Shown: positions 26,400 to 39,539 of the stretch, piece after piece
Numbering within the stretch: position 1 is the stretch's first letter
How the letters are laid out: every line of letters begins with the position of its first letter
Source of the DNA: Pelargonium tetragonum
Lineage: Eukaryota > Streptophyta > Magnoliopsida > Geraniales > Geraniaceae
NCBI GenBank assembly: GCA_036897445.1
Contig: JAYMTL010000032.1
Span: forward strand, 62,001 to 126,000
Reading direction: 5' to 3'
Length of the DNA stretch: 64,000 nucleotides
Translations under genes and position numbers: made by a program
Notes under the pieces: generated by a model
What the model saw: the letters and a program-made list of their open reading frames with translations, nothing else
Database searches by the model: none
What the model was told of the DNA's origin: nothing

Positions 26400-29300
26400 A
26401 TTAAACGCAAACAAAAGAATCCTTTATGTTACGAGGAATCCTGCAACTTTGTATTGTTTAAAAAAGAGGTAATAATATTTTTATTTTGAAGATTCTAAAA
26501 CTTAATAGAAATATTCCTAACTCTTTGAAACTTTGTTGATACTCCATTTAGCTGCGCTCTATACGTGTTTCCTAAATAAAGTGAGTATAGTTTATTCAAG
26601 TTACTTTTAGACTTATTTATCTTTTTAATTCTCATTGTTGTTACCGAATTCCCTATACTAAGTAAAAAGTAAATGGCTAATGCCAGCTTTAAGCCTACTT
26701 CCTAACAAGCATAGAAAAAGAAGTTATTAGTATTTAAACTAAGTGAGAAATTTCGTTTAGACAAATGAAAGGAAATAGGTATCCCATTTATATGCTAAGA
26801 ACTTACACGGGAACCTCTGTCAGGCAACTAACCTAATCTGGTGGTCAGGATAACGGATTACGCAGATAATCAGAAGTACCCTTCATACTCAGTAATGATG
26901 AAACCAAAACATTTAATAATCTTAATTTTTTACGGGTTCAATCTTCTACACGGATGAGATGTAAAGGGAAAAATCCAATACCCCCAACCCCTGTTCAGTT
27001 CAAGCGCCAAAGCGATAAACACTCCTTTTAGAACCAGAAACATAGGAATATAGGCATATCGTGGACTCCCTATTCCCGAATAAAGTATTCAAGTAACACG
27101 AATTGAACTAAGAGACTGCCAAAAAAGGCAAAGTTAGACTAAAACGAGACCCCTTTCTTATATTCACAAGGTAATGCGGAGCTTAAAAGCAGAAAGTTAT
27201 CTGCCCCCCTTTTTCTTTTTCCTACGGTTAAAACAAAAGGAACTCTTGAAAATCCCTTTTGGGGTTAGCTTCTCCGTCGTATTGCTATAATAAGATAAAC
27301 TACGGGAATATTCTTAATCTATCCGATGTTGTACGATTAGAAATCCCCTTAAAACTCAGTCAGGAAGCTTCGCGCAAGGCCACACCCCTTTTATATAAAA
27401 AGAGTGCAAATCCTTTTAAACATTTCGCACAATATTGTATTTAAAGAGGTAGGGTTCCCAGAAATTTTCATTTTTACAACCTTTAGTTCCGTTTTTAAAG
27501 TACGAATTCCCCCGGGAGCCGGGTACTTTTGCAAAAATAATAAAGCTTTTCTTAGTTGTACAAAAACAAATTCTATTTTTATGAATCTATAAAAATATCC
27601 GCTAAAAGATATAATATCAAAGTTTAATAAAGAGATGCTTCAACTCAATAGATTGCGGCATCGCTTAGAATAAGCTAAGTTTCTCTACTAGAACTAGAAG
27701 TCTTTTCAGTTACTAAGATTGTGAGGCTGTTTTCTTACTATATGGGTTTTATTTATGCCCTGCCAAGTCCCCTTATACCCTGTTCCATAAGCCTATTGTA
27801 ATTATTTCAGAACGCTTTGGTGGTGTACCCAAAAGCCTATCTTTTCAAAAAAGGTGTATAAGACCCCGAACCTTTTAATTAAGGCGCATATAAGGAAAAT
27901 TCTCTCCTATTTGAAACTTTATTTTACGTAAAAACTCTCGAGGTATCAAAAAGTCTTGATTTGAAGGATTAGTTGCGCATATAACTCTATTGAGGAAGAC
28001 CCTTAACAAAACCCCCGGGTAGCACCTACTGGGAGATTATATTACTCTAATCTATAAGTAAGGAAGTTTTGTTACCCTTTTTAAGTATGAATTACGGAAG
28101 AGGATCCGTACCCGGAAATAATTCTACTTTGCTAACAATAGAAGTTTGAAAGAAAAGTGCTCGCGGACCTATAACCCGCTGCTGTTTACTGCCAGCTAAA
28201 GCTACAGACTACACGGATATTATAAGGATACGTGGAATTCCTTTTGAAACTTGTCCACGCCACTTCGGGTAATAGTAATAAATAACTTGTGAGTAAAACC
28301 TCTCTCTGTATAAAGTATAAAAAGTTCCTAGTTAAATAAAAGAGGGAGTCCCTTGCATAAATGCAATGTAGTGTAGTGGAATCTAGTCAAGAGTCTTTTA
28401 AAATTTAGCGCGTTAGGAAGCCTCAGTAATATTCGATAATATCTGAAGAATTACTTTAGGATTTCTCAGTTTCTTTAATAAAGCGCATAACTCCAAGTAG
28501 AACATAAATGGAAAAAAGGACTTCGTAGCGAGAGCAGTTTTTCTTTTTTATAGAGTAAGCTCTTGTAGCTTAAATCCGGTAGGTAAAAGCCTTATAAAGA
28601 ATAAGACTAGAAAAGCTGACATACATATTGAAATCTAAAAAACGTGATACGAGTAGATAAAAAAATTCTAAATCTCTGGTTAGCGCGTTTGGCTAATAGA
28701 GAATTTGACTCTAAATCTGGTTCTTTACTTGAAAAGCTATAGATGGGTCTAGTGAAAAGGGCCGCCTCCTTTATTGGAACTCGTGCTTTGAGATCCTAAA
28801 ACGTAAAACATTTTTATGCTATTTCAACTCAAGCTTTCAGAAAAACTTTAATATAATGCCTGGTTACGTACTGATTATACACTTCTATAAATGTACATAA
28901 AGTACTTCTCAGAGTATAGAAAGGCTCCCTTATCTAAGAATAAAAATCATACAATTCAATCTCTGTATTACCATACACTAGAACTAAAAAGGGAACGTTT
29001 GTCGTTCTTAGTATAAACTTTGTTGGTCCTGATCTTTTTTCAATAAGGAAAGATTTTTAAGATACTACTCAGTTTTTTCTTCTAATATACGATCCAATCG
29101 TCAGATATAAAAGCAAGTTCTCAATTCATCCGGTCGACAAGGAAAATAGTATACTTTTTTTGCTATTACTCAACCAAATTTTAGTGGAATTGCTATAAGC
29201 AAATCTGGGCTTGCTCAACAACTTAACTGATCGATATACTCTATTTCTATTGAAGTAGTAATCTCAAGAAAAGTGGTCGAATAAAGATCTCTGCGTACGA

Positions 29301-29571
29301 CATATACTATGTTACACGGATCTTTTTCTTTTTAGGGCATAGTAACAGAATGTTTAATAAAAAGGAAGGGGGCTCTCAGATTAAAGAAACCCGGGTTACT
29401 GCGAAAAATTATAAGGAACTTTGGAGATATCGTGGGAATAACTATTAAGTAAAACAAGTGAGTGGAATATTCTAGCAGGGTCCCGCGTACTGATAATTGA
29501 AGGAGGTTGCCATTATATACTTAATATACTTAGGTCTTTTATAAAGTCTAATTTGTGATCTTTGTAAATAA

Positions 29572-29581
29572 GGGGTACCCC
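29572..29581. repeat. 10-bp palindrome GGGGTACCCC
   Basis: A perfect palindrome centred on GGTACC. By eye GGTACC recurs about fifteen times in the window (for example at 6213, 10866, 17504, 39505 and 56455), more than base composition alone would predict. Confidence 0.65.
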
Positions 29582-31766
29582 GGAATATTATAGGAGCCCT
29601 CTGTTACTTTTCTGAAGTTGAATTGGATTCTCCTTTAAAGGTGGAGATTGAGAAGTTTCTATTGATAATGATCAATACAGCTTCTTTTAGTGGAGTCCCT
29701 AAAGCTAAAGGTTAAAAGCCTATGCTGTATAGGATCCTTTTTTAGAATACTTTATTTAATAGAATCCGTTTGTGCAACAGCGGACACCTTAGGAATCCTT
29801 TTAACCAAGGCATACAACCCCCTCTTAAAACCCAGCTTCTTTGCTTACCTGTTTAGTAAATGGACTCTAATTTGTGGATTTCCACTATCTATTAAGTTTG
29901 ACTAGCTCTGAGCTATAGAAGCTCTTATAAGCCTAGGTATTGGAATGAGCTTTCCAGTTTATATTACACCCCGGGCCTACTCAGGCACTTTTTTCTAATT
30001 TTTAACACTTAAGAGAGCACCCAGTAAGTTTCTTTTTCTGGGGAAGACTTTGCTTATTTGTAGTACGTCAACTTACTTCACTATATCCAAAACTTTTCGG
30101 TTTGTTTAGTTCATGGTTAGGTGTTTTAAAAAGGGCTTTATACTATGAAAGGAAAGGCACTGGGTTTTATAAAGAAAATTTCAAGTCATTCAGGTACAGG
30201 GTTTGGGATTATAAGGTTTGTTCCATTAAGATATTAGACCATGTGTTTTTTATCCCTTTTCGAGAGTGCTCCTAACCTTGGTATGAAATTAGAACTCAGC
30301 AAAACTCTTAAATAGGTATTATAAAATCATAAAGACCCTTTATGCCTAGTTAACTAAAAATCTTCATTCTAGATGACATATAAACTCTTTTTGGCTGTTA
30401 ATAAATAGTAAACGCAAAGTCCTTTAATTTAAGAAGCATAACTTAAGAGAATTTTTATATCTCAATAGCCTAGTAAAGGTTCCTTTAGGTAGTGAAATCC
30501 TTCTTTTAGGTGCTTATATAAAAAATAAGAAAACTTATTCTGACTTTTACTATTCTAGTATATCTTAGGAGACTCCTTTTGGACAGTGCAGGCTTGGTCG
30601 TGTAATAAAATAGAAAATCCTTTTTAAATATCTTGGATTTATCCTTTCTCTTGTATTAGAAGAGTGTAGACAATCTAATAAGTATATTACCAAAAAACTT
30701 GTCCTGGTAGAGTAATAGCACTTGAAGGAATTTCTAATCTTCTCCTATTGGTCTGAATCCAAAATTCATAAGTTTATTGGTTCAAGCTTACATTAAATGA
30801 GACCTGAGAGTCCCTCTTTATAATCTATTGATCTACGCAGGGTTTTTGAAGCAGTTACCCGCTAGTTAAGCTCACAGTACTTTTTAATCTATATATGTCC
30901 GCACAAGAATCAGACAAAACTCTTAAAAAATCAGTATAAATTTTGCCTCGGGATACCGGGTATTCCTAAGTCTTTCCCATGAAATAAATAGGGTTCTTTT
31001 CTATGGGATTCTTCCCAAGTGGAGGTACTTCGTATACTCTTCATGTTTCTTACAAAACAGGGGCTGCTTAGATGTAGTAGAAATTTTAATCTTTGTTGTA
31101 AATATCCTGGGGTTTTATAGACTTCTTACCTTGTTAGGGTTTATCTCTATACAATTAGTAGATAAAGGAAAGGAACCAAAAATGAGAATCCTGGAAATAC
31201 GTTATTATGTCCGTAGTCCTTTCTAGGCAGTCTTTTTATAATATGTGGTATATTAGTTAACATTTTTGTATGTAGGTCAGTTAATATTTTAAAGTTTCCT
31301 GTTTTCCTGAGTAGTACAAATGTTTTTACAAGGCCCTCTTTTTTTGGATGTCCGGGATGTTTAAATCAATATCAGATTTAGAGAAAAAGGCGGGGTCCTT
31401 ATAAGCGTCAAACGAGGGAAATTTTTTCTTTTGTTTTGCCTGTTGTGTACTTAGGCCTTGCATCCCTTTTAAAAACTAGGCGTAGGTGTTTTGACGAAGG
31501 TAAAAAGAGTCATATTACATAGTACTTTTGAAAGCGATTGGTCCTCTAGTTGGGTTTTTTAGGTGATAAAGTAGTACCTTACAGGTTTGATATGCTTCTT
31601 AAGTATTATATACCGAGTCAAAAAAATCTGAAACGAAACTAGAAAACCTGAGGAAATTTTATACTCTTTTGTTGGTACGAGTTACTCCCTTATTCATTAA
31701 CCGGGTGGCTTTTAAAAAGAGATAGGAATTTTGGGGCTGCAAAGTTTGTTCCTTTACTTTTGTTTT

Positions 31767-31788
31767 TCTATACCACATCTATACCACA
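31767..31788. repeat. 11-bp perfect tandem duplication
   Basis: Two adjacent copies of TCTATACCACA. This looks like recent local slippage in otherwise non-repetitive sequence. Confidence 0.7.
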
Positions 31789-34199
31789 AGAGTTTTGAAT
31801 TTCTTTTTTATTGGATCACTAACATCCATTTTAGCTTTGATAATTCCAACCCAAGGTTCCTTGACAAAAAGGGTGTACTAAGAAATCTGGGTCTCATATG
31901 AGCTTAAAACTTGCATCGGGATTGCTTAAAGAGCTCTTAATCGATACAAGGCTATGGATACCTTACGAAACGAATTCGCTAAAATTATATATAACCCCCT
32001 TCTTGAGTAAACTATAGAATAGAGAAGCTCCCCTTGAAGCGGCAAATAGCTAGATTTATGGAGCTAAGAGCACCCAAAACTAGGTCATATTACTTAATAT
32101 CTTTAAGTAAAAGTGCTTAGCATATAAGTTTTGAGGTTTACATATTCCAGTGTAAAGCTAAACTTTTGACTTTGAAGGATTGGTCTACAAAAAATCTCTT
32201 ATTTGAACTTAGTGAGGAGGTATAAACCGGGTTATATAGAAAATTTTGAGTATAGAGTCAAGGGTTTCCGTTTGAACTTCTTAACTAGACAGTAGAGGTA
32301 GTCAAAGGGCATACATACTAAATTAGAGCTTTTTCCTTAAGCGAAGGCTCCTTCTTAATTGTAGCTTACAGATTTTCAATACATAACATAAAGAGATAGA
32401 CACTTAACTTTTGACACTTTGACACAGGGACTTCCCGAATATCCGCTGTTTAGTAAACATGTATGGTGTGACGTAAAAGTATAGTCTTGAAAGCTTTCAG
32501 AGCTTTAAACAATAGAAAGGGAATCTAACAAAGAGCCTTAAGCTGCCATGTACCTTGCTTAGGATTATATCAACTAAATATTGTTTATAAAGCACACCCG
32601 CAAGGGGCAAGAATATAAACTCTTAGGAGCTCCTTGAATCGAGAAACTCTTAACCTCGAGGCAATCCCTATACTATTAGTTTTGCTTTGGACCGCTCTTT
32701 TTAGCTCTGAAACCTTAATTTTGTAGTAACACAATATGTGAATAAAAGGGGGGTATACCTTATTTAGCCGTTATTAGGATTGGTAAGTCAGAATTTTAGC
32801 CCTACTTTAATCTTATCTATAACTCGATAACTCTGAAAGACTTTTTATCCATTCTTCTTTTCAGTTGTTTTAATTCTTACATCTTTAGCTTTCTATCACG
32901 ACTTCATTTTCTATGGCTTGGTATATCCAAAGAGGAAAATAGCACCAAATTTAAGCTTAATTCTCAATACTTATATTTAATAACTACAATTGTTTAAAGG
33001 CTTTTGCAGTTTAACTGATACCGACAAAACTAGACCTATTGTTAACTAAGAATCCTTGTTGTATAGGAGGGGGACTCCCTTTAGAAAGTTTGAAAGCCAA
33101 CAGCTAGAAAGTCTAGGAAAAAGTTTACTTAAAATTTCAAGGGGAAATCTTCAGTCAGAAAGTTCTTTGTTTCTTACTTAAAAAGGAGAACCCTAAATTG
33201 CTCGGGCTAAGTATTTGTTTAACCGGCTATAATAAGAAGGACCCTGTAATACTCAGGAGCACACACCTAGGAAGCTTCGGAGGTTAGAACAAAATACTAA
33301 AGGGCACCGCGCCGGTGGTTCAAGTCCCATAACACTTAGGGAGACCCCTTAAACTATCTCTTAGAAACTCCTACTACCGATTAAGAAAAAACGGGAACAA
33401 TGCATTTCCTATATACGTTTTACTCTCTTACAAGTCTTGTGTATTACGATAGGTTTTTCGTGTAGACAAAAGGGTCAGAAGAAAGAGAAAACTCCATGTT
33501 CTAACTAGTCAAGGGAATTCCTACGAATAAAGGAGCCCTTAGTTAGCTTTTTGCCTAAAATAATCATCTTCTTTTTTCCCATATGTTAAGTTAATCTAGG
33601 CCTTTATTTCAAAAATGACTGTTGCGATTGCTTTCTTAGCATCAATAATAGGAAGAAATTTTATTTAAAGAACTTTATGCGGCATAAGGTTATAAAAAAG
33701 TGAAATAAAGGGTCCGTTCTTATAGAGTACAAGTCTGGGATGTACGGAGATAGATACCAAAGTATAGTCTTGTATTAATTATTAATATTAATGAGAATCC
33801 TGGCTATAAAGTCTCTAAACGGTTCTGTTCTCTATTCGGCTTGTCATAACAGGTTTAAAAAAAGCTGGTGGAGGGCCGACATTAAGTAATATTTTATCTT
33901 TCAGGCTGGAATTCCAACAAACAAATAGAGGGTTTTCTACCTACAAAATTATATGAACTTAAAGTAAAGGGTACACTCAGTGAGATCCTTCCGAAACCCC
34001 TATAAAATGCAAGAGAAAAGAAAGCGGAAAAGGACTTCTTATCAACGAAAACCTAGCCCATATTCTAGAAACAAAACTAGATATAATATCGTCGTAAATA
34101 TATACAAATAAAAGTTTCGTGAAAAAGGGTTTAGTTTTTGTTTTAGGAAATCCTATAAGCATTAGGTCCTGATTGAGCAATTAGCATCCGGACATAAAG

Positions 34200-34560
34200 C
34201 AGTTGCCTTTACTTTAAGAGTTTCAGTGTTCTCATGCGCTTCTTAGGAGTCTTCTAAGCTCTACATCTTGTTTCTTATAACCTGTCTTATTAGGAGTCTT
34301 CTTGCAGCTGGAAGTTATTATATTACTTATTATCTGTATTAGAGTAATAGTTAGTTTAGTATAAGGATTAGTAAGGTATATTCCTATTTTTTGCTTTAGG
34401 TGTTTTTTGTATATAGAGGTAAGCTTGCTTATAGATAGATAATACCTTCTCCCTATTGGAGCTTAGCAGAGGAAGGTTCTTTTTTGCAGTAGTTTTAGTA
34501 TTAGTACATTCACACTTCACATAACCCAACTTATTAACTTTATTGACTTACTTCTTACTT
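34200..34560 (-). other. Atypical island with Lys-rich minus-strand frame
   Basis: The dyad texture disappears here and the plus strand becomes pyrimidine-rich, with TAGGAGTCTTCT-type near-repeats. The minus strand reads SSCKKTPNKTGYKK, then QDVELRRLL, before a stop, preceded by an Ile-rich stretch. This resembles other basic tails in the window (8.1, 16.75 and 39.35 kb) but no named family. Edges are by eye. Confidence 0.2.
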
Positions 34561-34569
34561 GCTTTGGAA

Positions 34570-37500
34570 AACTAGAACTTCCATTTCGAACTAGGCTAGG
34601 AAAATGCTAACACTTGTTGATTTGAACTCATGGAACCGGGGGAAGAATTTAACTGCTTTAACTTGAAAAAGAAGTCGATTAATACAAGAACTTATTAAAC
34701 AAGATTTCACTTAGTCACTTACTTATAGAATTGAGTAACTGGTAATTTCTTTATTCGTATAAGTGATTTTTTGTTTCCTGTTTTGTAATTCTACTCTCTC
34801 GCGTATAAATCAAAGGTTTCTTTTCTCCACGCAATTTTATAATGAATACCAAATAATCTAGGTTTTTCTAAGTAAGGTCTACTCAAAATCCCCTTTATAC
34901 TCAGTGTACTGCTAATTCTTTTTAAGTGAGTCGGGTCCCCTTAGACTTTTTGCTAGATTTTAGTGAGCCGACGAAGTGAAACTTTTTTTAAGGGATGAAA
35001 GGATGCTACTTGATTATGGGCCCTATTACTCATCCCTTACTAAAGCTTTTGACGAACGAGGTATTCCATAATAGTTAGAACCCTTAAGTTTCATTTTTAA
35101 ATCTCGCTTTTATTTTATAGTCTTTTAGTTGTGAAGTACGTTTCCCGCTACTTGTTATCTAACCCGAGGTTTTTTAAGGACATTTTGTAATTTAAGTACG
35201 ATAGCTTTTCTTCAGGTTTACTAAAGGTAAGACGCTTCGAAAATTGAGTGCAATGATTTGGCTTTTTTGAATTTGTGGAGTACTTTTTGCTTATTAGGAA
35301 GAGAAATAGGGGCACAACCTTTTATACTCCCTAGTTAAACCGGATTTAGTTGAAATCAAAACCAAGGTCTATCTGCAACTTTATAGTGTTTTCAAAAAAA
35401 GTGCATTATAAAATTGGCGTTAGCTAAAAGTTTCCTATAGTCTAAGTATTGAGTATTGAAGGGTTTACTTCTCAACGAGACGTTTCGAACCGACGAACGT
35501 AGCAATCCAATTTACATGCAACAAAATGAAAATTCGCAAGCTTTAGCTAAAGTTATAAGGGAAGGCCTAACTAAGGAATTTCAAATTTGAAAACTACATT
35601 TACTAATTTTTATTAGTCTTATCAAGAGGTAAAATTAGTTAGCAAGAAAATTGTAAAGATTCGAATCGTATCACCCTCAGGGAAACGCTTGATCAGGACC
35701 CCTAAAATATGCTGCTACAAGTACTAGCGAGTGCCCCTTTCTATCTCTAAAAAAGACTCATCTTAAGTCCAGTTTTATTTCATTATTAAATAGGGCTCTT
35801 TTACGTAGAATAACGCTTTTTTTGCTATTAAATTCCATAGATTTAAGACCTTTTGCACTAAATAAAATCCTGTTTTAGGGCACTCTTGTCTATGATTTTT
35901 TCTACCTTTTAACAAATTACTCAAGTTATTTTTATCAGAGGGGTGAAGCCGCGCTTTTATTGTCCCCTATATTATATGTTGGAAGCCTACCCGATTTTTA
36001 AGCTTTACGAAAATGAAACCTTTATAGGACAGGTCCTAATGAATTTCTCATAAAAGGGGAAGAACTTTCTGACTAAGGCATAAGTGCTTTTTCCCGGGCC
36101 TGGACTAATGAGTGCCTATCCTTTTTTTATAAAGGACCTAATCAGCTATTACTAAAACTAAGTATTTTATAGAAGCTTTAACTTCTAAGTCGTTGCCGAG
36201 ACTTCCGGAATACTTAAAACTTATTAATAAACCAGAAACCTCTGGGGCTTTTTATTAAGGAATTTCTATAAGCGCTCCATCCTTTACTAATAATTATTAT
36301 AAAGCTAATTTGAACCCTTTATAAAACAAAAATCAAGATTACTGTTACTTATCTATTAAGGGTTTCGTCTCCTCAATTTTTACTGACATAAAATTCTATT
36401 TATCACTAGTTCACCTAAGTAAGGGAGACCCTTTTAAAAAATCAAATAAAGGCGCGGTAGCTCTCGCTGCTAGACAGAAGAGGGCTTTTGCAATTCCTAC
36501 TTTGTGGGAAAGTCAAAACTAGAGTCTATACTATATAACTATAAACTAACAAATAGACTTTTGATAAAAGCCCCTAATTTTGTGCTTTCCTTATTATGTA
36601 AGGGTATAAAGATTTAGCGTATTATATATGCCGAAGTTCGCTTTAGTTTTCTAAGGTTCTTAGTAAAAAATTTTAAGACAGAAACTCTAAAGGAAAACCC
36701 CCTATTTATTTTAGATCTATAACTACAACTCGTCTTTTAAATGAATTTTATCCTATCCTGTATAGAACCCGCTGAACCAAACCAGAAGGTCAAGGCCTTA
36801 ATATTTTATACCTAGTTTATTGAGCAAGCAAGAATTTCTGCAGCATACTTTTTACTGAAGTAGAGTTACCCTGATTAAGATAATATAGATTGGGTAGAGA
36901 TTCTGACTTCAATTTTGAAATTATATATGGGTATCCAGATTTCAGGCGCTAAAAGGAAAATGAATTGGATCGGGGGTCCCTTTTATATAATACGTAATAC
37001 TCGTTTTTTAGCAGCTCTATTGCTCTTAGTTTTTAATCCTATTTGTGAGGAAAAGTCCTTTACAAGGCTCCCCAGCTTTTTGAGAATAAATTTAGAATAG
37101 GTTTTTTTAGAGTTAGGTTAGTCTTACTTTACCCAACTGTTGGTAATTAAAAGGTCACTTTCATGAATCTTGAGGGAGTCCTTTAAAAGGGAGCCCTATG
37201 AATACTTCCAAAAATACCCAGAGTTTTCCTGGCTTTATGTTAGTATACGTTTTACGGGGTCCCAAGGCGGGGTTCTTTTATTAGTAAGGGGCGGGTTGCA
37301 ACAAGATAAAATTGAATTGAAAATACCTCTACTTTGTTTACGGAGTTTCTCTAGACCGGGATACCCCTTATTTATAGTTTAAGACAAGTTTCCCCATAAG
37401 ATTAATGCCCAGAATGAAACTTCCTTGAACAGGAATACCCTTTTTTGCTCCTCTTTGAACTACTTTATTAATAAAAGATAAGTTACGGCGCGGAGAAGCT

Positions 37501-38590
37501 CCGTATTGTTGGCCTCCCCTATTAGAGCGACCCTTTATTCTTACAAATTTTTGGTATAATATTATTACTTTTCTTTTATTATATAGTATAGTGAAGACCC
37601 CGTAAGTCAAAATTCTTTAGCTACCGAATTCCTTATATTCCGTTAGCCCTTGACTTATGTAACTATAAAAAAAGAAATAGAATCAAGCCCAGACATCTAA
37701 ATAAAGGAAGAAGGAAATCCTTGTGTACATGTCGCTTGGATTTACCCTTAATTTAATTACTTTAATACTCTTCTTTTTGATATGCTGGCGGTAAAAAAGT
37801 CAAACAAGGAGTTCCCCTTTTTAGGAGTACTACCTCCACCCTATGAAGCGGCAAGGAATCCAGAGAACCCCAGTAATAATACGCTCTAAAAGCCCTTCCA
37901 AGTTTGCTGAAAAGATAAAGAAGAAATTCCTGATACAGCAGCCGCAATTGATAGACTTCTTGCTAATGAAAGCTTCCGGTTGTTAATATAACTTTCTTAC
38001 TCTGACTCTAGTTATTAAAGGAAAGCTTTTCCCAACCTTGGAAACTTCTATTTTAAGTCTCATTTTTCATATATCCCAGTCACACCTGTAAAAAAAAAGA
38101 GACCTCTTCTTACTTTATTTGTACTGTAGAAAAAGCCTTTATAACACCCACCGCGGAGGAAAACTCCTTTTAATTTATAGATAATTTATGGACCATAATT
38201 TGGGAGTAATTCTAAGTATTTATACCCCCTTTTTTGTAACTCAAGGATTCCTGTTTGCAAATACTTCTCTATGATCTAGATTTTCTAACTTTTTGATTCT
38301 TGTTGTAAAAAACCTGAGCCCTTTGACGCTCGATTTAAGACAATTTAGAGTGGAGCCCCTTAGACTAGAAAACTAACATCAAGAAAATCCTCGTCCTTTT
38401 AATTACATTACCTTGTCAAACTTATTATACTAGACCTGTGAGATAAGAAAAACCCACTTTTTCATTTTACTACTTTAGGTTTAGGCTCAGCCCTTTTATC
38501 TTTTTGGAAACAAGGGAACTACTCAATTAAATACTTTAAAAGGCTCGTAAAAAGGATCCAGTAGTATACGTTTTTATCTGTTTATCGTCA
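34570..38590. other. Gene-free A+T-rich background tract
   Basis: Nothing is supported beyond dyads. Short frames at 36915-37100, 37170-37382, 37368-37610 and 37762-37947 overlap or alternate strands and carry no motif. A tRNA-like D-loop and anticodon pattern near 36885 lacks a T arm and was not accepted. Confidence 0.5.
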
Positions 38591-38599
38591 ATTTTTATT

Positions 38600-39420
38600 A
38601 TTATTATAAAATTCTCTATTCGCTCACTTCTTTAGATTACTAACTAAAAAAGTACAGATATAATCCTAACAACAATAAGAGAAGGAATACAGTAACTGCA
38701 ATAGCTACGGAATCCTCCTAAAACAGTGACCTGTATTCTAGGTTATAAGACATGTATTATATATTTAGCTCCAGCCCCTATAAGGAAGGGGTATAAAAGC
38801 TCTATTCCATTTCCATAAAGTTAGTACAAAACAAAGGAAGTCAATATCAATAGAAATATAAAAAGTCAAGGTCAAGAACAAAAAAGAAGAGAAGAGGGGT
38901 GGTTATAATGTATCCATGCACTATTTAACTGTAGCATTAACCTACTTCTCTACGTTTCCGTCGGTAAGAAGGACTAATAACTAACCATCTACTCTATTTT
39001 ATAATGATAAAAATGATAAAGACATAGAACAGAAGGAGTATCCCTTAGCAACAACAAACTACTAAGACTATATGTTTAGGTGCGATAGCCCTAACACCCC
39101 TTTACAGTTTACTGTAAGACTAAACTAATACTAAATACTTACCTTACTAATACTTAATATACAGTAGTACAAAATAAGACTTTGACTTTCCTATATACCT
39201 TTACCCATATAAGTCTTTTCTCCACTAGCAACAAGGGAATCATAAGACCTATTATGTCCTAACTTACACTAATAATATAGGTATCTGTTTATAAATATCT
39301 TTAGCTCTAGTCCATCCAGCTCCTCCTAGAAGTCTAGCTTTAAAGAAAACGAAAAGGAAGGTTAAGACGCATTCTTACGTCAAGAAGTCTAAGTCAAAAG
39401 AAGAATAAAGTCTCTCCTTT
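38600..39420. other. Atypical island A, left of the tRNA-Gln-like gene
   Basis: Purine-rich on the plus strand, with normal CpA and few dyads. It contains short basic plus-strand frames: near 38.86 kb (SQGQEQKRR) and near 39.35 kb (LKKTKRKVK, then VKKSKSKEE and a stop). It also contains one arm of the long inverted repeat (39074-39229). The island ends within about 40 bases of the minus-strand tRNA-Gln-like gene. It could be inserted foreign DNA or a decayed coding segment; no family is recognised. Confidence 0.3.
39074..39229 (+). repeat. Inverted repeat, left arm
   Basis: The first 28 bases match the reverse complement of 48839-48866 at 27 of 28 positions. The core contains GGTGCGATAGCCCTAA, whose ends TTAGG and CCTAA can themselves pair. 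Similarity continues downstream with gaps: AAGACTTT, CATATACC-like and CTCCACTAGC blocks occur in the same order in both arms. A 28-base match of this quality is not expected by chance. The arms may be diverged copies of one element, perhaps its terminal region, but no transposase or target duplication was identified. Confidence 0.75.
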
Positions 39421-39454
39421 TTCTACGGCTTTATTAAGCGGATTCCTATCAAAA

Positions 39455-39529
39455 CGGAATACTCTGTCAAAGATTCGAACTTTTGCATGCCGATATCAAA
39501 AGCGGGTACCTTACTGCTGCTATATTCCA
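39455..39529 (-). tRNA. trnQ: tRNA-Gln (UUG)-like gene, degenerate
   Basis: Read on the minus strand, this 75-nt sequence starts TGGAATATAGC and ends TATTCCG; the two ends pair over seven positions (one G-T), a proper acceptor stem. The anticodon loop TTTTGAT places UUG at 39497-39499 with U33 and a purine at 37. It is followed by GGCATGCAAAAG and a consensus T loop TTCGAAT with four paired bases of T stem. From memory, mitochondrial-type tRNA-Gln shares TATAGC near the start and GGCATGCAAAGG before the T loop. Oddities: the D stem is weak, the anticodon stem has mismatches at two of five positions, a GGTACCC dyad sits between D and anticodon stems, and about six extra bases (ACAGAG) separate T stem and acceptor stem. 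It may be a pseudogene, an edited tRNA or a structurally unusual functional one. Confidence 0.6.
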
Positions 39530-39539
39530 ACGGAACTTT

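Larger units (their letters stand above)
25600..34190. other. Gene-free A+T-rich background tract
   Basis: Frames reach only 71 codons. A 67-codon minus-strand frame at 33977-34180 contains a YDD-like string but nothing else expected of a polymerase. Perfect dyads (26385, 29572) and an 11-bp tandem duplication (31767) are listed separately. No RNA gene was recognised. Confidence 0.55.

Noticed and set aside
28675-28730. GGTTAGCGCGTTTGGCTAATAGAG, tRNA D-arm-like
   Set aside because: No T loop follows at tRNA spacing and the anticodon stem is mismatched.
33977-34180. Minus-strand frame with FVYIYDDII, like a reverse-transcriptase YxDD motif
   Set aside because: The spacing of the motif is wrong and none of the flanking reverse-transcriptase blocks is present.
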